NCBI RefSeq assembly: GCF_002310815.1
Contig: NZ_CP011032.1
Location: forward strand, 660,001 to 724,000
Direction of reading: 5' to 3'
DNA length: 64,000 bases
DNA from: Pseudoalteromonas tunicata
Lineage (GTDB): Bacteria; Pseudomonadota; Gammaproteobacteria; Enterobacterales; Alteromonadaceae
In this document: positions 25,291 to 34,966 of the stretch, piece after piece
Layout: the number at the start of each line of letters is the position of its first letter
How positions within the stretch are numbered: position 1 is the first letter of the stretch
Notes under the pieces: model-generated
Told to the model about the DNA's origin: nothing
Databases searched by the model: none
Seen by the model: only the letters and a program-made list of their open reading frames with translations
Translations under genes and position numbers: made by a program

Positions 25291-26354
25291 GCGCTTTCCT
25301 TAGGTGTTGGGTTTAGGTCTGAATACTCAGGCTCTTTAAATTCAATATGCTGCGCGGCGGGTAAATAGTTGTTAATGCCCAATACATCTTGCTGCATCGG
25401 TACAACTTCATTGTTGTAATACGCACGGGTAATTTTATCTAAATCACCAAAGCCGGGGCTGTCACCAGATGATTGACCGCTCAGTGCTTCTTGCGCCCGG
25501 TGCATGCTGAGCATGTCATTAAGCGTAATTTTTTTAATGCGCTCAAATTCGTCCTTAGTGGATATATCGCCAACGGGGGTAATCTTTATCGACTTCTCAG
25601 CATCGGCTTTATTAGTGCGAAAATTAAAAAATAAACTCCTAAAGTTACCCACGCCTTTACTATCACGTATGGCATTTTTTAATGCCGTTTCATCAGCTTC
25701 ACTTAAATTTGGGTCAGCCATTGAGAATATAAACCCCATGTGCGCGCCGTTCTTGTAATAGCGGCGTCTAAACAAAGTGGCATCTTCATTCAGTAATGCT
25801 GATTGAATACCACCATAGTATTGCGGAATGCCGTAAATACCTTGGGCAGGGTCGTACTCTTTTACGTGAATAACCTCACCCGCATTAAAGTAAATAGGCT
25901 GATTGCTGCGGTTGCTTAATTGCGCATAAACCCCGCGCGTATCGGTATAACGCATAGTCAGTGCAGGCAAATGGCGTAGCTTAATAACTTGCCCAAAAGT
26001 GTTTTTAATAATCTGCAAATAGGCGTTACCGCTCCACAGCAAATCAAAGGCAAATTTGCTAAGGGCCTGATGGCTTAACAGCGGGTTAGGCTTATACCAT
26101 TTTAAAATCATGTTGCGCTTAAAGTAGAGTATTGGTCCATGCTGGGCATTTACGCGCAGCAACTTAACCAATCCTTGCAAGCTAATGGGTGGTGCATAAA
26201 TGCCGTTGCTATCACTAAACACCCCAATGTAATCAGTTAGCCGGTTGTCTAAACATGGCTCAGGGTCGCCAAAGCTAAACGAATCGGTTACCGCCGTTTG
26301 TTGGTGATAGTTAGGCGCATGGCCGTTAATTACTTGTAATCGTGGTTTCATCAA
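25287..26354 (-). CDS. Portal protein (P2 gpQ-like)
   Basis: 355 residues of the PBSX/P2 portal family. Conserved parts: PPISLQGLVKLLRVNAQHGPILYFKRN, LWSGNAYLQIIKN, ILGINNYLP near the end and HVKEYDPAQGIYGIPQYYGGIQSALL in the middle. Forms the dodecameric ring at the unique capsid vertex through which DNA is packaged. The start overlaps the terminase stop as ATGA. Confidence 0.93.
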   Translation of the reverse strand: MMKPRLQVINGHAPNYHQQTAVTDSFSFGDPEPCLDNRLTDYIGVFSDSNGIYAPPISLQGLVKLLRVNAQHGPILYFKRNMILKWYKPNPLLSHQALSKFAFDLLWSGNAYLQIIKNTFGQVIKLRHLPALTMRYTDTRGVYAQLSNRSNQPIYFNAGEVIHVKEYDPAQGIYGIPQYYGGIQSALLNEDATLFRRRYYKNGAHMGFIFSMADPNLSEADETALKNAIRDSKGVGNFRSLFFNFRTNKADAEKSIKITPVGDISTKDEFERIKKITLNDMLSMHRAQEALSGQSSGDSPGFGDLDKITRAYYNNEVVPMQQDVLGINNYLPAAQHIEFKEPEYSDLNPTPKESA

Positions 26355-28132
26355 GCTGCAATTCCTACAGATGTTTGACGGCTGTGGGCATTGCCGTCCA
26401 ATGGTTCAAATTTCATAGCGTGCATAATGGCCCATGCAATATCTGCATGGCCTGTGGTCGCGGTGCGGTTTGTGGCATAGGTAATTTGGTCACCAACTAC
26501 TTTTCGGCGAATATTAATAAATGAGCTGGCAATATTTACCGCGTCCTGGTCAAACTCAAAACGGCGGTTTTTAATTACGTTAATCGCCTTAATAACCAGT
26601 TGATTTTTAATAATGGGGTTGTAATGTATTGGCTCAGCATTAGGGTAAAATTTAGTGATCATCTCCCATACGCCATACCCAATACCCGTGGTATCAACAC
26701 CAATATGTTGCACGTTGTATTTATCGGTGAGCAGTTTTATTTCGCTGGCCATGGCTTCAAAGTCATTACCGCTTAAATCAATTGCTTCAAGTAAGCGAAA
26801 CTTTTCGCCAGGTTTCATTGGCGCACTTAACACAGCAACGCTTGCTTTGTCACCAAAGCGGGCAGGATCAAAGCCAATTACTACCGGTCTTAATGCAAAC
26901 GGGCGTTCCCACTCTAAATTAAAGTCAGTCCACTTGGTCGAATCGCCAACACAGTCCATAATTTGTTTAAGGTTAAATGCACTGTGGGCATCATCAATAA
27001 ACTTACACATAAACAAGTTGTTAAACTCATCCGTGCTGTATTCGTTTTCAAGTACACTAATATCAATGCGGTCAAAGCCTGAATTCACCACATCGTGTAC
27101 GGTGAGCATTTGCCGCCAAATACCATCCTCGCAGAACCTACCGTTTTTTAAACTTTTGTGGCTAACATCAATAGCAAATTCAGGGTCGTTACAGGCTTTG
27201 GTTTTTCGGTACCATTTGCCGTTCCAATGGTCGTAAGCTTCGTGGCTGGTAACACTCGGCGTACTAAAATACGTAATACGCAAATGCTTATGTGTTGCCA
27301 TGGCCTGTGCTAAACCGCGCAACGTTTTATAGTTCGGTATCCAAAACACTTCATCTATATATAAATCGCCCGACTCAGATTGCGCAGTACGCGCATTGGT
27401 ACTTTTAAATATCAGCTTAACCGTTTTTCCACCGGCTAAATTTAGCACCATCGGCGAGCCGGTTAACTCAATATTAAAATGCTCACGGCACAGCGCTACA
27501 ATATTTGCTTTAAAAACCTCGGCTTGGTCACGGCTTGCTGAGATAAAAATTTTATTGCGGCCATTTACAACAGCATCGTAAAACGCCTCAAACGCAAAAT
27601 AGAAGGTAGCGCCAATTTGGCGAGGTTTTAATATAAAGCGGGCGCGGTGATTTTGGTTTTCAAACCAATGTTTTTGGTGCGGGTAAAGCAGTTTGTCTTT
27701 AAGCTCCTTGAGCATTTCAATAGTAATGCCAGAGCAATCGTTTTTCTTTTTCTTCTTCGATTTTTTATCATTACTGCTATGACTGCCGCCGCTATTATTG
27801 CTAGCCGCATCGTCATTACTTGCGCGTTGTTTCGGAGCGGGCGCCAGTTTGCTTTTATTAAGCGCGCATAATTGGCGCGTGCAAAAATCGAGCTCTTTAT
27901 AGTCGGCATCGGTTTTATTGTCTTTATCGACCAGAACATTAATGCGTTTGCTAAACGCCATTTCGGCATTATAGCTTGGGCACATATCTTCCCACTTGCC
28001 AGCCTCAGCCCAACGGCGAACACTACGTGCACTTGGCATATCGTCAAGCTCGGCTATTTCGTCAATCGTATAGCCCTCAACAACATACAAATTTTGTGCT
28101 TTTTTGCGTATTTCTGGTCCGTAGTTCGCCAT
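26351..28132 (-). CDS. Terminase large subunit (P2 gpP-like)
   Basis: 593 residues. An N-terminal HTH (residues ~17-45) leads to a Lys-rich linker and the ATPase. The Walker A-like sequence is LKPRQIGATF (168-177) and the Walker B is LYIDE (257-261). The C-terminal nuclease begins at VIGFDPARFGD with D422 as first metal ligand. Cuts and translocates phage DNA with gpM. Leftward orientation opposite gpO matches P2. Confidence 0.95.
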   Translation of the reverse strand: MANYGPEIRKKAQNLYVVEGYTIDEIAELDDMPSARSVRRWAEAGKWEDMCPSYNAEMAFSKRINVLVDKDNKTDADYKELDFCTRQLCALNKSKLAPAPKQRASNDDAASNNSGGSHSSNDKKSKKKKKNDCSGITIEMLKELKDKLLYPHQKHWFENQNHRARFILKPRQIGATFYFAFEAFYDAVVNGRNKIFISASRDQAEVFKANIVALCREHFNIELTGSPMVLNLAGGKTVKLIFKSTNARTAQSESGDLYIDEVFWIPNYKTLRGLAQAMATHKHLRITYFSTPSVTSHEAYDHWNGKWYRKTKACNDPEFAIDVSHKSLKNGRFCEDGIWRQMLTVHDVVNSGFDRIDISVLENEYSTDEFNNLFMCKFIDDAHSAFNLKQIMDCVGDSTKWTDFNLEWERPFALRPVVIGFDPARFGDKASVAVLSAPMKPGEKFRLLEAIDLSGNDFEAMASEIKLLTDKYNVQHIGVDTTGIGYGVWEMITKFYPNAEPIHYNPIIKNQLVIKAINVIKNRRFEFDQDAVNIASSFINIRRKVVGDQITYATNRTATTGHADIAWAIMHAMKFEPLDGNAHSRQTSVGIAA

Positions 28133-28329
28133 CTATTGCGCCGCGTTTATTAATCCATAGCGGCAGTGTATTCGTTATAAAGCGCGTAATCTGTTAGGCA
28201 AAAACCTACCTATTCCTAAAAGTTAAATATAGGAATTTCAAAAAGTTAAACCGTTGGAAAGGAATAAAAAGAGGGTGCAAACTGCAAGCAACTTTAAAGC
28301 AAAACGCACAACCAGCAAAGGTTTTATTT
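28133..28329. promoter_or_regulatory. Divergent late-promoter region (P/O)
   Basis: In P2 the PP and PO promoters sit between these genes and are activated by Ogr. Here the clearest element is a perfect inverted repeat, ATTCCTA (28212-28218) with TAGGAAT (28230-28236). AAAGTTAAA is repeated in the same stretch. No exact TGT-N12-ACA Ogr site was found, so the binding sequence may have diverged. Confidence 0.5.
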
Positions 28330-29208
28330 ATGCCAGGTCAACTACGTACAAAACCACTTTCTATTGCCGCCGTAGGCATGACCGTAGATGGTCGCGAAAT
28401 ATCAGAGCAAGACGTAGCCGATATAGTAGAAACCTACAACCCGCGTAAATATGGCGCCCGCATAAACCTAGATCATGAATTTAACTGGTCAGGGTGGGCC
28501 GCTAAAAACCTACACAACGTAGACATACCCGGAATGCTCGGCGACGTAGTAAGCGTAGCAGCATACGAAAACGAAGAAGGTATAACATGCCTATACGCTG
28601 TACTTGCTCCCAACCAAGGTTTTGTAGCACTGAACAAGGCCGACCAAGCCGTCTATTTTAGCATCGAAATTAGTCGCGATTTTATGGGCTCAGGCAAAAC
28701 CTACCTAACCGGCTTAGCAGTGACCGACTACCCTGCAAGCTGCTATACCGACCGAATTCATTTCAGTAGTAAGAGCAAACCAGATGACATGGACGTCTCT
28801 TTATTAAAAGTTGATTTAGGGTCATGTGAGCCTATCGACACACCTAAAAAACCATTTTTTAAACGATTATTTTCTAAGGACGAACCAGACATGAAACCAG
28901 AAGAATTAGCCACAGCACTAAAAGATGCACTCGGCACTCCGCTTGCCGAATTTGGCCAAAAGCTCGACGGCGTGATCACCAAGTTTGATACATTCTCAAA
29001 AGTCAAAGTGGAAGACGAAGAAACCACGCCAGAAGGCGAGCAAAACACCGAGCTAAGCCAGGTTAAAGAAGAGTTATCTTCAACTAAAAAACTACTTACT
29101 GAACTCACCGATAAGTTTGAAAAAGCATTAAAAGCACCTGCGGGTGGCACAACCGACGCCGATGACGAACCTGAAGGCGACGAAGGCAAATACAGCCACT
29201 TGCTGTAA
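28330..29208 (+). CDS. Capsid scaffolding protease (P2 gpO-like)
   Basis: 292 residues. The N-terminal protease has D20, H49 (NLDHEF) and S111 (YFSIEIS), near the catalytic triad positions reported for P2 gpO. The C-terminal half is an acidic, coiled-coil scaffold (EQNTELSQVKEELSSTKKLLTELTDKFEKAL). It guides assembly of gpN shells and cleaves them and itself. Confidence 0.92.
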   Translation: MPGQLRTKPLSIAAVGMTVDGREISEQDVADIVETYNPRKYGARINLDHEFNWSGWAAKNLHNVDIPGMLGDVVSVAAYENEEGITCLYAVLAPNQGFVALNKADQAVYFSIEISRDFMGSGKTYLTGLAVTDYPASCYTDRIHFSSKSKPDDMDVSLLKVDLGSCEPIDTPKKPFFKRLFSKDEPDMKPEELATALKDALGTPLAEFGQKLDGVITKFDTFSKVKVEDEETTPEGEQNTELSQVKEELSSTKKLLTELTDKFEKALKAPAGGTTDADDEPEGDEGKYSHLL

Positions 29209-29250
29209 GTGCATCACCTTAATATTACTTAGCAACACGCAGGAAAGCAT

Positions 29251-30288
29251 ATGAAAACCAGAACTAAAGAATTATTCGTCGCTATCATGGCAGGCATGGC
29301 CGTTAATTACGGCGTTACCTCTATGAGTGAGCAATTCAATGTAGAGCCAACAGTAGAGCAGCGCCTATACGACGCGGTTTATGAGTCAGCTGAATTTTTA
29401 CAGATGATCAACACCGCACCGGTTGACGACCTAGTGGGTCAGTCTGTGATCATGAGTGTAGACGGTGGTATCACAGGCCGTGCAGGGGTTGAAACCGACG
29501 ACACCAAAGAGCGAAAAACTCGTGATGTATCAAAGCTAGAAAAACGTGAATATCGCTGTTATCCGGTAGAATGCGACATTCATATCTCATGGGTAAAAAT
29601 GGATCAGTGGTCTAAATTTCCAGACTTTCATGACCGATATCGTAACCACGTGCGCCAAGCAATCGCACTCGATATCATTAAAATTGGTTGGAATGGCACA
29701 CACGCAGCCGATACAACTGATATTACCACCTACCCAATGATGAACGATGTCAATATTGGTTGGTTGCAGTTAATTCGCCGCGATGCACCCGAGCGTGCAA
29801 TTAGTGAAGGTGAAACCGCTGGCGAAATTCGAATTGGTGCTGGCGGCGATTACGAAAACCTAGATCAAGCGGTGCACGATGCATTGCAGGGTATTCCAGA
29901 GCATAAGCGTGCAAATATGGTGGCCATTATTGGTGACGAGTTATTAGCGCACGACAAAAATAAGCTGTACGCCAAACAAGCCCATACCCCAAGCGAAAAA
30001 ACTAAAATTGAATTGCAGCAGGTGATTGATACCTACGGCGGTTTGATGACTTACAAAATCCCGTTTTTTCCAGTGCGTGGCATTTTAATCACCAGCTTTG
30101 ACAACCTAAGCCACTACGTACAAACAGGCTCAACACGTAGCAGCGTAGAAAACAACGCCAAGAAAAAGCGCGTTGAAGACTACCAATCACGCAATGATTG
30201 CTACTACGTAGAAGACCTTGAAAAAGTCATGTACTTCGAGTCTACCAGCATCAAGTTACCCAATGCCGCTGGTGATGCATGGGCATAG
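29251..30288 (+). CDS. Major capsid protein (P2 gpN-like)
   Basis: 345 residues of the P2 major-capsid family. Recognised by the N-terminal MSEQFNVEPTVEQRLYDAVYES, the central CDIHISWVKMDQWSKFPDF, and ENNAKKKRVEDYQSRNDCYYVEDLEK near the end. The N-terminal part is expected to be processed by gpO. Confidence 0.94.
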   Translation: MKTRTKELFVAIMAGMAVNYGVTSMSEQFNVEPTVEQRLYDAVYESAEFLQMINTAPVDDLVGQSVIMSVDGGITGRAGVETDDTKERKTRDVSKLEKREYRCYPVECDIHISWVKMDQWSKFPDFHDRYRNHVRQAIALDIIKIGWNGTHAADTTDITTYPMMNDVNIGWLQLIRRDAPERAISEGETAGEIRIGAGGDYENLDQAVHDALQGIPEHKRANMVAIIGDELLAHDKNKLYAKQAHTPSEKTKIELQQVIDTYGGLMTYKIPFFPVRGILITSFDNLSHYVQTGSTRSSVENNAKKKRVEDYQSRNDCYYVEDLEKVMYFESTSIKLPNAAGDAWA

Positions 30289-30309
30289 CAGCCTGATTAT
30301 TTAGCAGTT

Positions 30310-30348
30310 AGCCGCTCTTTTATCCCAAGTTTCGGGGCGGCTTTTTTT
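30310..30348 (+). terminator. Hairpin with T run between capsid and terminase small genes
   Basis: AGCCGC (30310-30315) pairs with GCGGCT (30337-30342), followed by seven T. The 21-base loop contains a CCC/GGG pairing. It may lower expression of downstream genes relative to the capsid gene. Confidence 0.65.
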
Positions 30349-30370
30349 AACCAAATAAGAGTGTTTTTAA

Positions 30371-31114
30371 ATGAGCTTAGTCAAAAAATCATTAGCCAAA
30401 GCAGTAAGCAGTGTGCCAAATAGCACTGAAAAGCAAGCGCCAACGGCAGCGGCAACAGCCACTCAAGCCAACGCGCCAGCAAACAACACCGAGCAAAGCG
30501 AGTACCCGTTTTTTGCAGCGGCAATCGAGTCTGACTTAGCTCAACTAAAAACATTTACCGACATTAGCGACAAAGCCAGCTACAAGTCAGAAGCCATAAA
30601 GCGCAACGACTACCTAGGCTACATCAACCGCTATCGTTTAAGTGGCCAAAACCACCACAACAAAGTATTAGCATGGGTGTTTATTTGGCTAGTAGACCTA
30701 AAACGCTGGGACGCAGTGTTAGAACTATTGCCATTAATGATTGAGCAAAAGCAACCACTGCCAACCGTGTTTAATACCAAGCACTGGCCCGCATTCGTTA
30801 TCGATCAACTCTATGACGATGCAAACTACTACCTGTCAGAGTCAAAAATGCAAGGCCTATACGATATTGGCTTTACCCTACGCCGCTTAATTTACGTGGT
30901 TAAAAACCAAGACTGGTCAGGGCTAGAAGTCGTCGGCGGCAAGCTTTACTCAATTGCAGCCAAAGTGCACAAAGCACAGCTTAACCTAGGCAACGCCCTT
31001 TACTTTGCCGAAATGGCCCAAGCCATTAACGACAAAGCAGGCGTTAAAACCATGCTCAAAGAATTGCAAAAAATGATTAAACCAGCGGAGCCAGACCAGC
31101 AAACCGCTGACTAG
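30371..31114 (+). CDS. Terminase small subunit (P2 gpM-like)
   Basis: 247 residues. The family block KRNDYLGYINRYRLSG, then VLAWVFIWLVDLKRWDAVLELL, matches gpM proteins. The first ~45 residues are an Ala/Thr/Asn-rich linker. Recognises the cos site and recruits gpP. AT-rich start without a strong Shine-Dalgarno, after the hairpin at 30310. Confidence 0.9.
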   Translation: MSLVKKSLAKAVSSVPNSTEKQAPTAAATATQANAPANNTEQSEYPFFAAAIESDLAQLKTFTDISDKASYKSEAIKRNDYLGYINRYRLSGQNHHNKVLAWVFIWLVDLKRWDAVLELLPLMIEQKQPLPTVFNTKHWPAFVIDQLYDDANYYLSESKMQGLYDIGFTLRRLIYVVKNQDWSGLEVVGGKLYSIAAKVHKAQLNLGNALYFAEMAQAINDKAGVKTMLKELQKMIKPAEPDQQTAD

Positions 31115-31218
31115 CTCCAACGCCAGCGGGCAACTTAGCACAACGTTAGCATTACTTGCTTAACGCGCGTGACTAAGTGGCGCCCGCACCCAATTTAATG
31201 TGTGTTTTAAAGGTGCAT

Positions 31219-31656
31219 ATGAACTTAAGCGGCATGCCACAAGCAGATTTACAAAGCGTCAATGTTGAAGTGTCAGGCAATGGTTATTACCCAGCGCTCA
31301 GCACCGCGTATTTTATTGAGCACTACGCAATAGCCCAAGAGTACGCCAGCAAAAGTGCGCTGCTTGTTGAAAAGCTAAAGCGTGCACAGGGTGAAATTAA
31401 CCAAGAGCTAGCCAGCGCAGTGCTTACCAACGGTGAGCCACTCAACGCCCAGCAGGTTATTTTTTATCTTGATGCCGTATACAGCAAAGCCAAAGCAAAC
31501 TTGCTGGTTTCAAAGTTGGGCACTACGCACCGCGACAACGCCACAGCGCAAAGCCAAACGGCCATTGATAATTATGATCACTGGCAACGCCAAAGCATTA
31601 ACGCCTTGCGTTTGTTGCAGTCACTTAGCGTTAACTTATCGGTAGAGCTGTTATGA
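31219..31656 (+). CDS. Head completion protein (P2 gpL-like)
   Basis: 145 residues from ATG 31219, which has AAAGG at a good distance; a GTG at 31177 would add 14 residues without a site. The block VIFYLDAVYSKAKANLLVSKLGTT... matches the gpL pattern (YERAVCAMATASLNERYRG in P2) and is followed by a helical end with QSINALRLLQ. Connects the packaged head to the tail. The next gene overlaps its stop. Confidence 0.82.
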   Translation: MNLSGMPQADLQSVNVEVSGNGYYPALSTAYFIEHYAIAQEYASKSALLVEKLKRAQGEINQELASAVLTNGEPLNAQQVIFYLDAVYSKAKANLLVSKLGTTHRDNATAQSQTAIDNYDHWQRQSINALRLLQSLSVNLSVELL

Positions 31657-32126
31657 GCCAAAGCAAAATAGCAAAGCTTAAACAGCATTTAGCAACCGCC
31701 GAATACCAAGGCCGCAACCTAGCGCTTAGCACTCAGTTCGACAGCTGGATAGAAGGTGGCCGCATAGAGCCAAGTAGTAAAACAGTAAATGGTAACGGGT
31801 TATTAGCAGCGCGGTTTTATTACTCAGGGGTGATAAGCATCAATCCATGCTCAGCACCTGCCGCACTCATTTGTGCCTTTGCATCGTTTTGGCTGCAAAA
31901 CAATGGTGGCCGTTTCGATAGCAACGACATTGAATTTAGCGCCGATGTCAACGACGACAACAGCAACGAAGTAGAACTAACGATAGAGCAACTGTGTGAA
32001 GACATCGAATTGGTGCAAACAGCCAACGGCCCATTTGAATTAAGCGGCACCCGTTACGACTTTGGTGAGCAAAGTTTATGGATAGCAGAGGCATTCACAC
32101 TGCAAGGGCAAGTAAGTCGTGCTTAA
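31653..32126 (+). CDS. Tail completion protein (P2 gpR-like)
   Basis: 157 residues. FWLQNNGGRFDSNDIEFSADVNDDNSNEVELTIEQL fits the gpR family segment with its DINNDSS-type motif. In P2, gpR with gpS finishes the head-proximal end of the tail. It overlaps both neighbours. Confidence 0.82.
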   Translation: MSQSKIAKLKQHLATAEYQGRNLALSTQFDSWIEGGRIEPSSKTVNGNGLLAARFYYSGVISINPCSAPAALICAFASFWLQNNGGRFDSNDIEFSADVNDDNSNEVELTIEQLCEDIELVQTANGPFELSGTRYDFGEQSLWIAEAFTLQGQVSRA

Positions 32127-32751
32127 CGTCAAGTTTGACGAAGGGCAAAGCAAAGAGCAGCTCGCTTTTTTGCAGCTCAAGCCCAATAAACGCCGCAACA
32201 TATTACGCAGTGCAATACGTGCAGCAAACAAAAGCAGTAAAGAGCGCATTACCAGGCAAAGTGATTTAGTAGGCAAAACATGGCAAGGCCGCGCCAACGG
32301 CAAAAAAAAGAAAATGCTCATAAAGTTAAAGCGTCGAATGAAAGTACGTTATGGCGCAAATAGCGCAGGGGTTTATTTTACCGGGGGCAACAGCGGCAAA
32401 ATAGCTCGCGCACACCAAGAGGGTGTAAGCCTAGATGCAGGCAAGCCAAAAGGCAGTGCCGCACAAAATAAAGAAGGGCCAGCCACGCGCAATTTAGCCC
32501 GTGCATTAATAGCCGAGGGCTACTCAATTCCACGTGGCAAGGGTAAGGGCAGCAAACGCCCAAGCATTAAATGGATAACAACAAATTTAAGTGAAAACCA
32601 AGCAGGGTTTTTATTACGCGAATTAAAGGGCAGCTCAAGCAAGAGCACTTGGCAAATTGAATTGCCAGCCCGTTCCTTTTTGGGGCAAACCGTTAGCGAA
32701 CAAAAAGAGCAAATGAATTTTATTTTAAACAAAGCTATGCAAGTGGCGTAG
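32119..32751 (+). CDS. Tail completion / virion morphogenesis protein (P2 gpS-like)
   Basis: 210 residues from GTG 32119, overlapping gpR by eight bases. It is very basic in the first half (KPNKRRNILRSAIRAANKSS, GKKKKMLIKLKRRMKV), with VYFTGGNSGKIARAHQEG matching the phage virion morphogenesis family. Completes the tail tip that joins the head. Confidence 0.83.
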   Translation: MLNVKFDEGQSKEQLAFLQLKPNKRRNILRSAIRAANKSSKERITRQSDLVGKTWQGRANGKKKKMLIKLKRRMKVRYGANSAGVYFTGGNSGKIARAHQEGVSLDAGKPKGSAAQNKEGPATRNLARALIAEGYSIPRGKGKGSKRPSIKWITTNLSENQAGFLLRELKGSSSKSTWQIELPARSFLGQTVSEQKEQMNFILNKAMQVA

Positions 32752-32773
32752 CGCAAAGCAAAAAGGAACGACC

Positions 32774-33874
32774 ATGGCACAAGGTAAAGTATCCGTTGCC
32801 GCCATTCAAACAGGCAGTGGCGCTACAAAACAAGTAGAACGCAGCGTATTGTTTATAGGCCAAGCGCCCGAAAACAACGGCAGTATTTTAGCGATTAATG
32901 CACAAAGCGATTTTGATGGCTTGTTTGGCGCAGCCGAATCACCATTAAAAACCCAAATTAAGGCATGGCAACGCAACGGCGATGATTTAGTCAGCGGCTA
33001 CGCTATTGCACATGGCGCGGGTGATGACGTAATGGCGCTTATTGATCAGGCCATGGACCAAGATGTTAGTCCTGAAATCATCGTTATTTGTACGCCCGTC
33101 ACAGGCAAAGCCGAAATTGAAAGCTTTCAAGCAAAAGCACTTGAGATTTTATCTGGCCTAGCGCGTCGAGTCCGCTTTTTGCTGGCAGCACCCGGTTTAA
33201 CCGAAGGGCAAAATTGGTCTGATTTAGTGACTGCATTACAGCCGTTAACCGATGGTGTAGTAGGTGAGCGTGTTGCTGTTATCCCGCTTTTATTTGGGGA
33301 TGAACTCGGCGGCGTAACAGGGCGTTTATGTAAAAGCGCAGTCACTATTGCAGATAGCCCAATGCGTGTATTAACGGGTGCAATGTCACTTATGCCATTG
33401 CCAACCGATGCAGCAGGCAACCCACTCACCAACTCAACCACCGCCGCACTGGATACACTGCGCTTTAGTTGTACGCAATTTTACCCCGACTTTGACGGCG
33501 TTTATTTTGGTGATGTAAACATGCTCGACGCCGAGGGCGGCGACTTTCAGCAAATTGAAACAGGCCGGATTGTTGATAAAGCGGCGCGAGCGGTGCGCAT
33601 TATTGCCATTCAGCAAATTAAAAACCGCCGCTTAAATAACAGCACCAGCGGTATTGAATTTGGTAAGCGCGTAATGGGTAAACCGCTTCGCGATATGAGC
33701 AAATCAATCAACATCGGTGCCGATAAGTTTCCAGGTTTAATTGATGCGCCAAAAGACGACAGTATTAACCTCACGTTTATGGATGCGACCACGTTGCAAG
33801 TTGTGCTTAAAGTTAAGCCAATCGATTCACCCAACACCATCATTGTTGGGATCATGTTAGACGACGCAGAATAG
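32774..33874 (+). CDS. Tail sheath protein, DUF2586 type
   Basis: 366 residues. The start MAQGKVSVAAIQTGSGATKQVERS and body fit DUF2586, the contractile-sheath protein of K139-type phages, which replaces the P2 gpFI sheath. The C-terminal SINLTFMDATTLQVVLKVKPIDSPNTI is the usual inner-sheath strand swap region. The tube gene follows 10 bases later. Confidence 0.82.
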   Translation: MAQGKVSVAAIQTGSGATKQVERSVLFIGQAPENNGSILAINAQSDFDGLFGAAESPLKTQIKAWQRNGDDLVSGYAIAHGAGDDVMALIDQAMDQDVSPEIIVICTPVTGKAEIESFQAKALEILSGLARRVRFLLAAPGLTEGQNWSDLVTALQPLTDGVVGERVAVIPLLFGDELGGVTGRLCKSAVTIADSPMRVLTGAMSLMPLPTDAAGNPLTNSTTAALDTLRFSCTQFYPDFDGVYFGDVNMLDAEGGDFQQIETGRIVDKAARAVRIIAIQQIKNRRLNNSTSGIEFGKRVMGKPLRDMSKSINIGADKFPGLIDAPKDDSINLTFMDATTLQVVLKVKPIDSPNTIIVGIMLDDAE

Positions 33875-33884
33875 GAGCGCACCC

Positions 33885-34334
33885 ATGCAAAAAGTATTAG
33901 GCGGCAAAGATTTTGACATCTTCATTGGCAACTCAATGGTGCATGTAATAGAAGCCACTGTAAAAATTACCGATGGCCGCACGGTAAAAAAAGTGCGCGG
34001 CATTCCAAAAGGCTTTATTGATGGCCCAGTTGAGGGCGAAGTAACGTTAAAGCTTGATCATGAAAACTGGCTTATTGTCCAAGCGCAAGCTGAGCAGGCG
34101 GGCAGTTGGAAAGGCATAGAACCTTTTGATGTTGCTTTTAATGCTGAAGTTGCCGCAGGTAAAAAGAACATTGAAGCGTTTGGTTGTTTACCGCAATTAG
34201 AAGAGCTTTTAAACATTAAAGCAGACGGCGGCGAAGAGGATACCACTTCTATCAAATGCCCAATCACTAGCCCTGATTTTGTAAAAATTAACGGTGTACC
34301 GTACCTAACCGCTGACGAAGTGAGAGACTTGTAA
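33885..34334 (+). CDS. Tail tube protein, DUF2597 type
   Basis: 149 residues. MQKVLGGKDFDIFIGNSMVHVIEATVKITDGRTVKKVRGIPKGF is the DUF2597 N-terminus. The protein forms the inner rigid tube and always follows the DUF2586 sheath in this phage type. Its stop overlaps the next ATG. Confidence 0.82.
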   Translation: MQKVLGGKDFDIFIGNSMVHVIEATVKITDGRTVKKVRGIPKGFIDGPVEGEVTLKLDHENWLIVQAQAEQAGSWKGIEPFDVAFNAEVAAGKKNIEAFGCLPQLEELLNIKADGGEEDTTSIKCPITSPDFVKINGVPYLTADEVRDL

Positions 34335-34966
34335 TGAGTAAAGTCATTCGCAAACTAACAGCAGAAATACTATTAAGCACCTTAAAAGCCTGTGGCCATA
34401 ACGTGTTTGAGGGCGAAACAAACCTAAATATTATAGGTATTCGCCATGCAAACACCAAAGCCAATACCTTTAACGATGCCATTTGTGTGCTGTACCAACA
34501 AAGTGGCGAATGGCAATTAAAGCAGTACAAAGCAACGACCGAAGCAGGCACATACTGGCGCACTAATCCAATGAACGTAGACGGCACAGCGGTATTAATC
34601 GCAGGTCAGCATAAACGCTTATGGACGTTGGGTTATCACCAGGGCAAATACCGCGCCCTTGTACAACATAAACCCGTGGTTGTGCTACGTGACAACAACC
34701 ACGACACCGAGTTAGACACGGACGTCACACCCCAAGCAGTACTACAGCAAGGTTATTTTGGCATTAATTGCCACCGCGCAAGCGCAACCACCACATCAAC
34801 CCAAGTAGATAAATGGTCAGCCGGTTGTCAGGTGTTTGCAAGCCCAAATGACTTTGATGAATTTATTGCCTTGTGTGAGCAATCAGCAGCCAAGTATGGC
34901 CCTTATTTTACCTACACACTGCTAGACCAAGCAGACTTAAAAGAGAGTATTGATCATGGCGTTTGA
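34334..34966 (+). CDS. Candidate cell-wall hydrolase / endolysin
   Basis: 210 residues. The middle (NTFNDAICVLYQQSGEWQLKQY) and the end with FGINCHRAS and KWSAGCQVF (H147 and C165) resemble a phage domain related in layout to L,D-transpeptidase-like His/Cys active sites (HG...SxGC). No other endolysin is visible in the prophage, so this gene between tube and tail chaperone is the best candidate. The enzymatic class is inference. Confidence 0.55.
   Translation: MSKVIRKLTAEILLSTLKACGHNVFEGETNLNIIGIRHANTKANTFNDAICVLYQQSGEWQLKQYKATTEAGTYWRTNPMNVDGTAVLIAGQHKRLWTLGYHQGKYRALVQHKPVVVLRDNNHDTELDTDVTPQAVLQQGYFGINCHRASATTTSTQVDKWSAGCQVFASPNDFDEFIALCEQSAAKYGPYFTYTLLDQADLKESIDHGV

Noticed and set aside
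26655..27236. 193-codon rightward frame inside the terminase gene
   Set aside because: Antisense shadow of the terminase large-subunit gene; no ribosome-binding site or recognisable domain.
28133..28329. P2-type Ogr site TGT-N12-ACA
   Set aside because: The nearest match, TGT at 28192, is followed at the right distance by TAC, not ACA.
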